Source: Pseudomonadota bacterium (lineage in GTDB: Bacteria > Pseudomonadota > Alphaproteobacteria > Acetobacterales > Acetobacteraceae). From it: a stretch of DNA of 58,394 bases. The position numbers and the translations under genes were made by a program. How positions within the stretch are numbered: the first letter of the stretch is position 1; the number at the start of each line of letters is the position of its first letter. Below are positions 30,110 to 39,351 of the stretch, piece after piece. Location of the stretch: positions 79,125 through 137,518 of the forward strand of contig JAJZCG010000001.1 of assembly GCA_021846225.1 (NCBI GenBank), written 5' to 3'. The notes under the pieces were generated by a model. The model worked only from the letters and a program-made list of their open reading frames with translations, did no database searches and had not been told where the DNA came from.

Positions 30110-30408
30110 TGAGTCTCGCACAAATCCACGCCGAGGACCGGCGCTTGATTATCCTCCGCTCACTCGACGAGAGCGGCTATGCGGCGAACGAGACCGTTTT
30201 GAAGCAGGTGACGGAGCAATTTGGCCACGCTCCGAGCCGCGAGCTGATCCGCTCTGATCTGCTGTATCTGGCGGAACACAGCCTGGTGCGGCTGGAGAAG
30301 ATGGCGGCGAGCAATGGCGAAATATGGATCGCGCATTTACTGACGCCAGGCCAGGAGGTGGCCAAGGGCCGTGTTTACCCCGGCGTGGCGCGGCGTGAGC
30401 CCAGCTGA
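30109..30408 (+). CDS. Mu gp26-like (VpaChn25_0724-type) phage protein
   Basis: EDRRLIILRSLDESGYAANETVLKQVTEQFGHAPSRELIRSDLLYLAEHSLV. Confidence 0.75.
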   Translation: MSLAQIHAEDRRLIILRSLDESGYAANETVLKQVTEQFGHAPSRELIRSDLLYLAEHSLVRLEKMAASNGEIWIAHLLTPGQEVAKGRVYPGVARREPS

Positions 30409-30980
30409 TGGCACGCCCTTCCAGCATCGATAAATTACCTGCGGAGATCCGCGTGGAGATTGGGCGGTTGCGCGGCGAGGGCCATACGATCGACGGCATC
30501 CTCGCGCATCTGGCGGATATGCGCAGCCAGGTCGCGGTGTCGCGCTCGGCGCTGGGGCGCCACATTAAGGGGTTCGACAAGATCGCCGAGAAGATGCGCA
30601 ATTCGCGCGTGGTAGCAGAGGCGCTGGTACGCGAGCTGGGGGACGCGCCGGAGAGCAAGACGGCGCGGCTGAACATCGAGCTGCTGCACGGCACGATCAA
30701 CGATCTGTTTATGCATACGCTGGAAGGCGATTTCGTGGACGGCGACGGCAAGGCCGCGATGAGTGGCAACCCCGAAGGGGTGATGATGCTGGCGAAGGCG
30801 CTGGATCACCTCGGCAAGGCCAGCAAGAGCAATGTGGAATTCCTGGCGCTGGCGGAGAAGCGCGCGGCGGATAAGGCGCGGGCGGAGAGCGCGCGGGCGG
30901 TGGAAGACGTGGCGAAGGACGCCGGGCTTTCGAAGGATACCGTGGAGACGATCAAAGCCAAGATTTTTGGAGTGAAGTGA
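30408..30980 (+). CDS. DUF3486 (Mu gp27-like) putative small terminase
   Basis: MARPSSIDKLPAEIRVEIGRLRGEGHTIDGILAHLADM...VSRSALGRHIKGFDKI. Confidence 0.88.
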   Translation: MARPSSIDKLPAEIRVEIGRLRGEGHTIDGILAHLADMRSQVAVSRSALGRHIKGFDKIAEKMRNSRVVAEALVRELGDAPESKTARLNIELLHGTINDLFMHTLEGDFVDGDGKAAMSGNPEGVMMLAKALDHLGKASKSNVEFLALAEKRAADKARAESARAVEDVAKDAGLSKDTVETIKAKIFGVK

Positions 30981-30981
30981 G

Positions 30982-31173
30982 ATGACTCCGCGCGAGCGAC
31001 AAAAACTGGTGAAACCTGTCCCGTCGGACGCGGTGCATGCCGCCGAGGATGACGGGTTTGAGGATTATGTGAGCGGGAAACTGCGCGGAGAAAATCCTTT
31101 TCCCGCGCGCAGCCCGTGCTTTTTGCTGTGGGACCGGGGCTGGCTGGAGGCGAGGCGTTACCTTGGAAGATAA
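30982..31173 (+). CDS. Hypothetical phage protein
   Basis: 63 aa between terminase subunits. Confidence 0.5.
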   Translation: MTPRERQKLVKPVPSDAVHAAEDDGFEDYVSGKLRGENPFPARSPCFLLWDRGWLEARRYLGR

Positions 31174-31174
31174 T

Positions 31175-32755
31175 ATGAGCACGGGCCTACCAGATGTATT
31201 CCTTCCGTATCAGCAGCGGTTGATGGCGGCGGTCTCTAAAAACGCTGTGGTGGTATGGGAGAAAAGCCGCCGCACTGGGTTTTCCTGGGCGATTGGTGCC
31301 GAGGCGGTTTTGACGGCATCGAGCACGCGCGCCGCCGGCGGCCAGGATGTGTTTTATCTCGGCTACAATCTGGAAATGGCACGCGAGTTTATCGATTATG
31401 TGGGCGAGTGGGGCAAGATGATTACCGGTGCCGCGGTGGAACTCGACGAGGAGATTTTTCACGACCCTGACCACCCTGAGAAGGATATTAAAGCGTTTCG
31501 CGTGACGTTCGCCAGCGGGTTTAAGGTACTCGCGCTGCCGTCCGTGCCGCGCAGCCTTCGTGGTATGCAGGGGCTGGTGATTATTGATGAGGCGGCGTTT
31601 CATGATGATTTGCCGGGCGTGCTGAAGGCGGCGTTCGCATTGTTGATATGGGGTGGCAAGGTGGTGGTGCTGAGCACGCATGACGGTGAGGCCAACCCGT
31701 TCAATATGCTGGTGCAGGATATTCGGGCCGGGCGGCTGCCTTATTATCTGGGGCGGACCACGTTTGATGAGGCGCTGGCCGAAGGGCTTTATAAGCGCAT
31801 CTGCCTGACCACGGATAAGGTGTGGTCGCCGTCGGCTGAACTGGCCTGGCGCGACGAAATCATCGCGATCTACGGCGCGTCGGCCGATGAAGAGTTGTTC
31901 GTGATTCCGAGCCAGGGAACTGGCGCCTATCTCTCGGGCGCGGTGGTCGAGAAGTGCATGCGCGACGATCTACCGGTCATCCGGTTTGCCGTGCCTGAGA
32001 GCTTTAAGATGCTGGCCGAGCATCTGCGCGTGGCGGAGGTGAGGGATTTTTGCGAACGGGAATTGTTACCGGTACTGAAAACGCTCGACCAAAAACTGCC
32101 ACATGTATTCGGGCAGGATTTTGGCCGCAAGCGGGATTTGAGCGTGTTCTGGCCGCTGGCGATTGGTACGAATTTGCTGCTGCGAACGCCTTTCGTGCTG
32201 GAAATGCGCAACGTGCCTTACACGTCGCAAGAGCAGATCGTCAATTATGTTATCGACCGGCTGCCAAAATTCCGCGCCGGCAAGTTCGATGCCACCGGCA
32301 ACGGCGGGTTTTTGGCCGAGGTGGCGATGCAGCGCTACGGTGAGCGCATTGAGGCGGTGATGCTCAACGAGCCGTGGTACCGCGATAATATGCCACGCTG
32401 GAAGGCGGTGTTTGAGGACGGGATGATTGTGATCCCGCGCGACCGGGAAATTCTGGATGACCACCGGCTGGTGAAACTGATCCGCGGCGTGGGGCGCGTG
32501 CCCGATGAGCGGACGGGCGAGAAGGATAAGAAGCGGCACGGCGACAGCGCGGTGGCGAGCGCGCTGGCGGTGGCGGCGAGCCGGGCCGAGCCGGAGGTTT
32601 ATGGCTACGAGGGGGCACCAATGCGCGGCACGGGGCGTGCGGCCGCCGACGCATTTTTTTCGACGGCTGACGAACAGGAAGAGGCCGAGAAGGCCGCGCG
32701 CAATGCAGGTGGCTTTATGCCGAGCCTGACACGGAGGGTTTACAATGGCGTTTGA
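31175..32755 (+). CDS. Large terminase (Mu gp28-like)
   Basis: MSTGLPDVFLPYQQRLMAAV...VVWEKSRRTGFSWAIGAEAVLTA...LVIIDEAAFHDD...VVVLSTHDGEANPFN. Confidence 0.93.
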   Translation: MSTGLPDVFLPYQQRLMAAVSKNAVVVWEKSRRTGFSWAIGAEAVLTASSTRAAGGQDVFYLGYNLEMAREFIDYVGEWGKMITGAAVELDEEIFHDPDHPEKDIKAFRVTFASGFKVLALPSVPRSLRGMQGLVIIDEAAFHDDLPGVLKAAFALLIWGGKVVVLSTHDGEANPFNMLVQDIRAGRLPYYLGRTTFDEALAEGLYKRICLTTDKVWSPSAELAWRDEIIAIYGASADEELFVIPSQGTGAYLSGAVVEKCMRDDLPVIRFAVPESFKMLAEHLRVAEVRDFCERELLPVLKTLDQKLPHVFGQDFGRKRDLSVFWPLAIGTNLLLRTPFVLEMRNVPYTSQEQIVNYVIDRLPKFRAGKFDATGNGGFLAEVAMQRYGERIEAVMLNEPWYRDNMPRWKAVFEDGMIVIPRDREILDDHRLVKLIRGVGRVPDERTGEKDKKRHGDSAVASALAVAASRAEPEVYGYEGAPMRGTGRAAADAFFSTADEQEEAEKAARNAGGFMPSLTRRVYNGV

Positions 32756-33065
32756 AATGCCGGAGAGCGATGACGACGGCGCGCGGGTGAGTGGCTCGAT
32801 CGTGAAAATGCTCGGCATCACGGTTGAGAAAATGCTGACCCTGAAGCTGCCCTCAGGCAGCCCTGAGGGACGGTTTATCGAGGCGATGGATATGCGGCTG
32901 AACGTGCTGCACCAGATGCCGGGCGATGACCAGGTGCAGCGGATTAAGGATTTGGCGTGGAAATACCGGCGGCGGTTGCCAGCGCATCTGGCGCCAAAAC
33001 TGCCGCCCGGTGACCCGATTGTGCAAGAAATGGAGCGGCCTGCCGCCGAAGCGGGTGTGAAGTGA
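32745..33065 (+). CDS. Hypothetical phage protein
   Basis: 106 aa; between terminase and portal. Confidence 0.55.
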   Translation: MAFEMPESDDDGARVSGSIVKMLGITVEKMLTLKLPSGSPEGRFIEAMDMRLNVLHQMPGDDQVQRIKDLAWKYRRRLPAHLAPKLPPGDPIVQEMERPAAEAGVK

Positions 33066-33277
33066 TCCAAAAACTGCTGTGCGAAATGAGCTTTGGTGAG
33101 CTGAGCGAGGAGCTGAAAGCCGCCACGGCGGCGCGGCGCGTGGCGGAGTATCAGGACGGGTTGGCGAATTGGCAGACGGCGGTGGGCGCGGCGCAGGCGT
33201 GGCTGGATGCGGTGAATGCCGAGGTTGATAAGCGCCTGGCTGGGCTGGGCGCGCAGGGAGGGTTTAAAAATGGCTGA
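33062..33277 (+). CDS. Hypothetical phage protein (GTG start)
   Basis: 71 aa; overlapping operon organisation. Confidence 0.5.
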   Translation: MIQKLLCEMSFGELSEELKAATAARRVAEYQDGLANWQTAVGAAQAWLDAVNAEVDKRLAGLGAQGGFKNG

Positions 33278-34979
33278 CGGTTACAAGCCGGTGGTTGACC
33301 AGTTTGGCAATGCGATCAGCCGGGCGGAGATCGCACAGCTCAAAACACAGGTGGCGGCGCCGAGCGGGTTTTCGGCCAGGCCGCCGTTCGCCGGGCATCT
33401 GGCGTTTGATATTGAGCCGCGGCGCCTGGGCGCTGTTATCCGCGCGGCGGATAATGGGCAGACGCGGGATTGGTTTATTCTGGCCGAAGAGATCGAAGAG
33501 CTGTTCACGCATTACTACGCGGTGCTGAGCAAACGCCGCCGCCAGGTGACGCTGTTGCCGGTGACGGTGAAAGCCCCCGAAGGGGTGAAGGGCGCGGAAC
33601 GGCATGCGGATTACGTGCGCAAATGGCTGGCGACCGAAACGCTGGAGCGCGCGATGTACGACGTGACCGATGCGATCGGCAAGGGCTTCTCGGCCAATGA
33701 GATCATGTGGGACACGCGGCCGGATGGCGTGTGGCCGGCGGAAATCTGCTGGCGCAACCAGCGCGATTTTGAGGTGAGCTGGGAGGATGGCCAGACGATC
33801 TGGCTGCGTACGAATGGCGGCTTTGAGGGGTTGGCGCCGCATAAGTTTCTGCTGCACCGGCACGCCAGCAAATCAGGCAATGTGGTGCGCTCTGGCCTGA
33901 CCCGCGCGATTGCATGGAAATGGATGTATGCGACCTTCACAGAGAAGGACTGGGCGCTCTTCGTGCAGGGCTACGGGCTGCCAGTGCGGCTGGGACGCTA
34001 TGGGCCGGAAGCCTCCGACTCCGATAAACGCACGTTGTGGAAAGCGGTGCGGGGCATCGCCGGAGACCTGGCGGCGATTATTCCAAAAAGCATGGAGATG
34101 GAGTTTGTCGAGGCGAAGGGGGCGAATGACGGGGCGAAGCTGTTCACGGAGCGGGCGAACTGGCTGAATTATGAGACCTCGAAGCTGGTTCTGGGTGGCA
34201 CCGCGGGCACGGATGCGGTGGCCGGTGGCCACGCCGTGGGGCAGGAGCACCGCTCGGCCGAGCAGGATGTGGAAAAATTCGACGCGCGGCTGATCGCCGG
34301 GTCGATCAATCGCCAGATTGTGCAGGCGATGATCGCGTTCACCTTCGGGGAGCAGGCGGCGTATCCGGTGATTTTGATCGGGCAGCAGGAACAGGTGCCG
34401 ATATCGGACGTGATTGCATCTGTCGCGGATTTGGGACCGCTCGGGCTGAAGGTGAAAGCCTCGGAGCTGCGCGACAGGCTGCAGCTAACGAAGCCCGAGG
34501 AGGGCGATGAGGTGATCGGGATTCCGCCGCCGCCGCCGCCAGGCGCTGGCGGTGGTGGCGGGGCGCAAGCATCGAGCGATCCGACGGCGGCGGCGGCGCT
34601 GAAGATTAAGGCGAACCCGCACCCCGAGATCAACCCGACCTCCGATAGCCGCGCGATGATGAGCACGGGCGCGCTGTTCGGGCGGTTTATTTCCGCGCAA
34701 ACGGAGCAGCTCGGCGACGATGAGGTGAAGGCGACGCTGGCGGCGCTGGACGCGCGCATGGCGCGTGAGGCGGCCGGCGCGCTGGCGGGAATGAGCGCGC
34801 AGATCCACGCGCAATTCGTGGCCGCGCGGGACATGCAGGATCTGGCCGAGCGGCTGACCAGGCTGAAACTGGATGACAACGAATTCGCGCAGGCGATGAC
34901 GCGCGGCATGGTGCTGGCGAACCTGGCCGGACAGGCCGCGCTGATGGACGAGCTGAGGCCGCTGGGCAAGAAAGGCTGA
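33270..34979 (+). CDS. DUF935 portal protein (Mu gp29-like)
   Basis: ADNGQTRDWFILAEEIEELFTHYYAVLSKRRRQVTLLPVTV; GKGFSANEIMWDT; ATG at 33270. Confidence 0.92.
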   Translation: MADGYKPVVDQFGNAISRAEIAQLKTQVAAPSGFSARPPFAGHLAFDIEPRRLGAVIRAADNGQTRDWFILAEEIEELFTHYYAVLSKRRRQVTLLPVTVKAPEGVKGAERHADYVRKWLATETLERAMYDVTDAIGKGFSANEIMWDTRPDGVWPAEICWRNQRDFEVSWEDGQTIWLRTNGGFEGLAPHKFLLHRHASKSGNVVRSGLTRAIAWKWMYATFTEKDWALFVQGYGLPVRLGRYGPEASDSDKRTLWKAVRGIAGDLAAIIPKSMEMEFVEAKGANDGAKLFTERANWLNYETSKLVLGGTAGTDAVAGGHAVGQEHRSAEQDVEKFDARLIAGSINRQIVQAMIAFTFGEQAAYPVILIGQQEQVPISDVIASVADLGPLGLKVKASELRDRLQLTKPEEGDEVIGIPPPPPPGAGGGGGAQASSDPTAAAALKIKANPHPEINPTSDSRAMMSTGALFGRFISAQTEQLGDDEVKATLAALDARMAREAAGALAGMSAQIHAQFVAARDMQDLAERLTRLKLDDNEFAQAMTRGMVLANLAGQAALMDELRPLGKKG

Positions 34980-34981
34980 GG

Positions 34982-36184
34982 ATGCCCACCACCGCGCGCA
35001 GCGCCGTGAACCTGCCGTTCAACGAGGCGGTGGATTTTTTCCGGCAGAAGGTGAACGTGCCGACCGAGCGCTGGACGGATTTGATGAACGAGGCGCACAG
35101 CCACGGCTTTGCGGTGGCCGGGGCGGCCAATGAGGCGATGCTCGGCGATTTCCGCGAGGCGGTGGACAGGGCGATTTCGCAGGGCACCGGGCTCGCTGCG
35201 TTCCGCCAGGATTTCGACGCTATCGTGAAAAAATACGGGTGGCAGCATACCGGCGATGCGGGCTGGCGGGCACGGGTGATCTACGAGACCAACATGACCA
35301 CCGCGTTCTCGGCGGGGCGCTATGCGCAGCTCACCGCACCAGGGATGCGCGCAGCCTTCCCTTATTGGCAATATAATCACACGCCGTGCGCCAACCCGCG
35401 CCTGCAGCATCTGGCCTGGGACGGGCTGGTGCTGAGCGCCGATGATGGGTTCTGGGATATGTGTTATCCGCCCAACGGCTGGGGCTGCCGCTGCTTCGTG
35501 ACGGCGGTTTCCGCCGGAGGGCTGGGGCGCATGGGCAAAAGCGCGCCGGATTTGGCGCCGGTGCTGCAATACAGGGACTGGACGAATAAAGGCACCGGCG
35601 AGGTGATGAAGGTGCCGGTGGGGGTTGACCCCGGCTTCGTCTATAACCCCGGCAAGGCATGGGCGGAGGATGCGAAGCTGCCGGTGCGCGCGCCGGAGGT
35701 GAAGCTGGTGGGGGGCAAAATGCCGCACCTGGCGCGCCCTGGAGCGAATGCGGTTGAGCCGCATGTTCTGGATAGATTTATCGCGGCGCCGGATGGCGCG
35801 GCGCAGGTGGCGACGTTGAGCCCTGAGCTGGTGCAGCTGTTGGGAACCAAGTCGCCTCGTGTGCTGCTTTCAGCCCCCACGCTGACCAAGCAGGCGGTGA
35901 AGCACCCGGAAATGACGCCGCAGCTCTACGCTGAGCTTGCCGCCGTGCTGAAGCATCCTGAACTCATGCTCGATGCCGGGGAACGGCATATCCGTGTGAT
36001 CGGCCGCGTGGGTACGCAGGTGCTGAGCGTGATGGTGAAAACCACAGGCGCGAAGGATGAGGTTTTTGTGTTGAGCGCACATGTGGCCGACATGCCGAAC
36101 GTGAAGCGCTTTTTACGCAAGAACCCTTTGCTGGCTGGGGATGCCTCAGCGTTGCTGGACTGGATGGGAAAACGAGCGCGGTGA
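34982..36184 (+). CDS. Head morphogenesis protein (Mu gp30 / SPP1 gp7-like) with C-terminal extension
   Basis: YETNMTTAFSAGRYAQL...PYWQYNHTPCANPRLQHLAWDGLVL...CYPPNGWGCRC. Confidence 0.9.
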   Translation: MPTTARSAVNLPFNEAVDFFRQKVNVPTERWTDLMNEAHSHGFAVAGAANEAMLGDFREAVDRAISQGTGLAAFRQDFDAIVKKYGWQHTGDAGWRARVIYETNMTTAFSAGRYAQLTAPGMRAAFPYWQYNHTPCANPRLQHLAWDGLVLSADDGFWDMCYPPNGWGCRCFVTAVSAGGLGRMGKSAPDLAPVLQYRDWTNKGTGEVMKVPVGVDPGFVYNPGKAWAEDAKLPVRAPEVKLVGGKMPHLARPGANAVEPHVLDRFIAAPDGAAQVATLSPELVQLLGTKSPRVLLSAPTLTKQAVKHPEMTPQLYAELAAVLKHPELMLDAGERHIRVIGRVGTQVLSVMVKTTGAKDEVFVLSAHVADMPNVKRFLRKNPLLAGDASALLDWMGKRAR

Positions 36185-36297
36185 TGGGGCCTGCAAAAAA
36201 CCCCATAATCGGCTCAGCCAATAATTTGGCTGGCCTGCGGTGTGCAGAATATCGCCGTCTCGCACCGCGCCCAGGGCCAGTATAGGAGCGCAGCGAT

Positions 36298-36804
36298 ATG
36301 GGCGCAACGATTGATGTGGTGTTTGACGACAGGCCGGTGCTGGACGCGCTGGCGCGGCTGGAGGCGGTTGGTGCTGGCGCGGTGCAGTTGATGACCGTGT
36401 TGGGCTCCGCGCTCGCGGACTCCACGCGGCTGCGGTTTTCCAGCAACATCGCGCCGGATGGTAATAAATGGGCGGCATTGAACCCAGCGTATGCGGAGCT
36501 GCGGCGCCCGGGGCCGATATTGGTGCAGGGCGGCCATCTGCGCGGCAGCATCACGTTCCGGCCATCCGCCGAGGAGGTGAAGATCGGCAGCCCGATGATC
36601 TATGCGGCAGTTCACCAGTTCGGCGCGCGCATCGAGGCAAAAAACGTTAAGTCACTCGTGTTCCAAATGGGAGCGGGTGGCGGCCTGGTGCGGGTGCGGG
36701 CGGTGACGATTCCGGCGCGGCCGTATCTGGGTATCTCGGCCGAGGATGAGGCGATGATCGAAGCCGAGACGCAGGCGTATCTGGAGCGGGTGATGGCGGT
36801 ATAA
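36298..36804 (+). CDS. Phage virion morphogenesis protein (Mu gpG-like)
   Basis: VFDDRPVLDALARLEAVG...LRGSITFRPSAEEVKIGSPMIYAAVHQFGARI...IPARPYLGIS. Confidence 0.88.
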   Translation: MGATIDVVFDDRPVLDALARLEAVGAGAVQLMTVLGSALADSTRLRFSSNIAPDGNKWAALNPAYAELRRPGPILVQGGHLRGSITFRPSAEEVKIGSPMIYAAVHQFGARIEAKNVKSLVFQMGAGGGLVRVRAVTIPARPYLGISAEDEAMIEAETQAYLERVMAV

Positions 36805-36853
36805 TTTTAGCTTGACGGCGGCATGAGGCCGGGATTACGGATGATCCACGGTG

Positions 36854-37030
36854 CTTCAAAACGCCGCTGATAGTAGGATACCGAACATGAGATTTATCGA
36901 AATGCCGGAAGGCAGATGTGTATGTCCAGGGCGTGAGCCTAAAGACATCTGCGCCGTTCCTACTACGGTTTTGAACTTCCGGCTTCGCGCGGTTGTCGCG
37001 CGGAGCAATGCCTTCAAAAGCATGTAGGAG
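36854..37030 (+). promoter_or_regulatory. Putative riboswitch-like structured leader RNA with pseudoknot and alternative SD pairing
   Basis: P1 TTCAAAAC(36855-36862)+TAGTAGGA(36871-36878) with TCCTACTA(36958-36965)+GTTTTGAA(36968-36975); P2 GCAGATGT/ACATCTGC (36912-36919/36945-36952) with GTGA-capped hairpin; pseudoknot GCCGGAAG/CTTCCGGC (36904-36911/36976-36983); SD-region copy CTTCAAAA...GTAGGA at 37012-37029. Confidence 0.7.
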
Positions 37031-37036
37031 ATTACC

Positions 37037-37282
37037 ATGACGAAAATTACTGACGACAAAATTGACTGCTTCGATGTCTCGAACGCGCAGTGCAAAGTGG
37101 CGATGCTCGCCGATTTGTTTGCTGGCCATTCAGAGGATAGCCTTTCGCTGTCTGACGCCGGGCTCGCCGGGCTGGCCATGATGTTGCGGGATATTTCGGA
37201 CGTACTGGTGGCCGCTGAGCCTCTGGTTGCCGCGCGGAGTGTTGCTGCTGCCACGGCGACGCATGAGCGGCGGGTGAATTGA
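37037..37282 (+). CDS. Hypothetical accessory protein downstream of structured leader
   Basis: 81 aa; AGGAG SD at 37026-37030; overlaps next ORF. Confidence 0.7.
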   Translation: MTKITDDKIDCFDVSNAQCKVAMLADLFAGHSEDSLSLSDAGLAGLAMMLRDISDVLVAAEPLVAARSVAAATATHERRVN

Positions 37283-37911
37283 GCGGCGAGCAAGACTCTG
37301 ATGCTAAACCAGATCCCCGGCATTTATGCCGGGGGTTTGGGGAAAGGTTTAAGCAGATCAGAGAGGCGCGCCGATTAACCCAGGCAGTGGTCGCGAAAGC
37401 ATGCGGCGTTACCCAAGCCGCCGTTTCGCAGTGGGAAGCTGAAAAGGATATGCCGGGCGAGAAGGTGGTTATGACCTTGGCTTATCTATATTGCGTTGAG
37501 ATGGAGCAATTGGGCTGGCGCCGTTGGGCACCGATAAATGTCGGTGCCCTCAAGCCTGCTGGACGCCAACTCGGGACCGTCATCTCTGATGGCGAATTCA
37601 ACCAGGCCGCTATGTTGCATCACGAGAGAGTAAGGGCGACGGAAGAAAAGCGTCTCGCTCGTGAGGCTCGCCGCGAAGCGGTGGCGCTGGCCAAGAAGGC
37701 GCGCATTGCAGAGAAGGAACAAAACAAAGCAGCACTCTCAGAAAAGTTTAAGTTTAACACTCCTTACTATCGTGCTAAACGCGAAGAGAGGCAGAGACGG
37801 CTCGAAGATGAAGAGAAGCGTATCGCCGCTATGACCGCCGAAGAGCGCGCGGATCATGAATGGTTGGTCTTACATCAAAAAGTGATGAACGCACTGAGAA
37901 TGCGCGGCTGA
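37279..37911 (+). CDS. XRE-family regulator with long charged C-terminal helix
   Basis: GERFKQIREARRLTQAVVAKACGVTQAAVSQWEAEKDMPGEKVVMTLAYLY; Lys/Glu/Arg-rich tail. Confidence 0.8.
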   Translation: MSGEQDSDAKPDPRHLCRGFGERFKQIREARRLTQAVVAKACGVTQAAVSQWEAEKDMPGEKVVMTLAYLYCVEMEQLGWRRWAPINVGALKPAGRQLGTVISDGEFNQAAMLHHERVRATEEKRLAREARREAVALAKKARIAEKEQNKAALSEKFKFNTPYYRAKREERQRRLEDEEKRIAAMTAEERADHEWLVLHQKVMNALRMRG

Positions 37912-38006
37912 TTTGGCCTTCAGAGAAAATAGGCATTTAAGGCCCAGATTCGAACCCGCTGACGGGATTATAAGTGGCTCTCGGGCAAACTTCCATCCGG
38001 TTTAAA

Positions 38007-38039
38007 AACGCCGCCTACGGCCTTCCTAGGCGGTTTTTG
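38007..38039 (+). terminator. Intrinsic terminator closing the accessory cassette
   Basis: CCGCCTA-CGGCCTTCC-TAGGCGG followed by TTTTTG. Confidence 0.85.
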
Positions 38040-38172
38040 TAGCCCAGGTGAACTCGGGCTGGTAAATCAGCGTCAAGTCGCGCTAGACTGCATTATCCCC
38101 ACAACTGAATAGACCGCCGCTGCCGCCCACGGGTTGCAGAAGCGCGCCTGTGCGCCGGGGCATGGTCCGGAC

Positions 38173-39351
38173 ATGGACGTTTCCTCCCATACCACCTTAT
38201 TGCCGCCTGGTGCTGTGCCTGAATGGGTGCATTTGCTGCCGGGCGGCAAATTTTTAGGATCAGACGGGCGCGGGCCTTATAGTCTGCGCAGCCCTGAAGC
38301 GGTTATCGCGGCCTCGATGGCGGCGGGGCGGCTGCCGATGGATGAGAACCATTCGACGCAGGTGGCGTCGCCGCAGGGACGCCCGGCGCCGGCGCGGGGC
38401 TGGATTGTGGCGCTGCAGGCGCGCCCGGATGGCATTTGGGGCCAGGTTGAATGGAACGAGGCTGGACATGCGCTGATGTCGCAGAAAGCCTACCGCAACG
38501 TGAGCCCGGTATTTTGTCATGACAAAGACGGCACCGTCACGCGGTTGATTTCGGCGGCGCTGACCAATTCGCCGAATTTGAAGCAGCTCACCTCGATGAA
38601 CACCGCGCTGAGCGCGGAGCAGCGCCAGGCGCTGAAACCGGCTGATTATGCGGTGCCGGGGAAAGGGGCGTTGCCGATCCCCGACGCGCATCACGTAATG
38701 CTGGCCTGGGATATGGTCGAGCGTACCGCGGGGCTGAGTGCTGCGGAGAAAACGGAGGCGCGCAAGCGCATCCGCGCGAAGGCGGCTGAACTTGGCGTCG
38801 ATACCAGCGGCTGGGCCGCGCACACCCACACACAAACCGGAGCAGACATGGATATTTCAAAAATTCGGGCGGTCCTGGGGCTGTCCGAGGCGGCCGACGA
38901 GACCGCCGTGCTGGCGGCCTTGACGGCGCAGCGCGAGGGGCTGGTGGCGCATACCGCGGAGATTGCCACACTCAAGGCGGCGACGGTGCCGCTGGGCGAG
39001 ATGGTGGCGCTGCAAACGCAGGTGAACAATTTGCAAGCGGAGCGCGCCCAGGAAAAGGCCGCCGCTTTTGTTGATGAGGCGATCGCGGCCGGCAAGCCGC
39101 TGGGCGTGATGCGGGACCGGCTGATCGCCCTGCATGTGCAGGACCCGGAGGCGGCGAAGGATTTGATTTCGGCGGTGCCGTCGCTGAAGGCGGGTGGCGT
39201 CGCGGCGCATGCGGCGCAGGCGGCCGGGGACGACGACATGTCGCTGATGACCGAGGCGGACAAGGAGGTGGCCAAGAAGATGGGCATCGATCCGATGAAA
39301 ATGGCAAAGGCCAAGCGCGCGCGCCTGGCCGAGAAGGGAGGTAACGCGTAA
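38173..39351 (+). CDS. Mu I-like phage protease/scaffold
   Basis: MAAGRLPMDENHSTQVASPQGRPAPARGWIVALQARPDGIWGQVEWNEAGHALMSQKAYRNVSPVF. Confidence 0.9.
   Translation: MDVSSHTTLLPPGAVPEWVHLLPGGKFLGSDGRGPYSLRSPEAVIAASMAAGRLPMDENHSTQVASPQGRPAPARGWIVALQARPDGIWGQVEWNEAGHALMSQKAYRNVSPVFCHDKDGTVTRLISAALTNSPNLKQLTSMNTALSAEQRQALKPADYAVPGKGALPIPDAHHVMLAWDMVERTAGLSAAEKTEARKRIRAKAAELGVDTSGWAAHTHTQTGADMDISKIRAVLGLSEAADETAVLAALTAQREGLVAHTAEIATLKAATVPLGEMVALQTQVNNLQAERAQEKAAAFVDEAIAAGKPLGVMRDRLIALHVQDPEAAKDLISAVPSLKAGGVAAHAAQAAGDDDMSLMTEADKEVAKKMGIDPMKMAKAKRARLAEKGGNA

Noticed and set aside
36866-36905. Hammerhead-ribozyme-like CTGATAG...CGAAA in the structured leader
   Set aside because: Core is not CTGATGA and the segment between does not form stem II; the long-range stem explains the region better.
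36854-37002. HDV-like ribozyme topology
   Set aside because: Shares strand order for one pseudoknot, but has a 25-nt gap between the first two strands and a misplaced P4-like hairpin.
37940-37975. tRNA-like fragment on the minus strand (GGGTTCGAATCTGGGCC)
   Set aside because: T-loop-like motif only; the flanking T-stem does not pair and no anticodon or acceptor arm is found.
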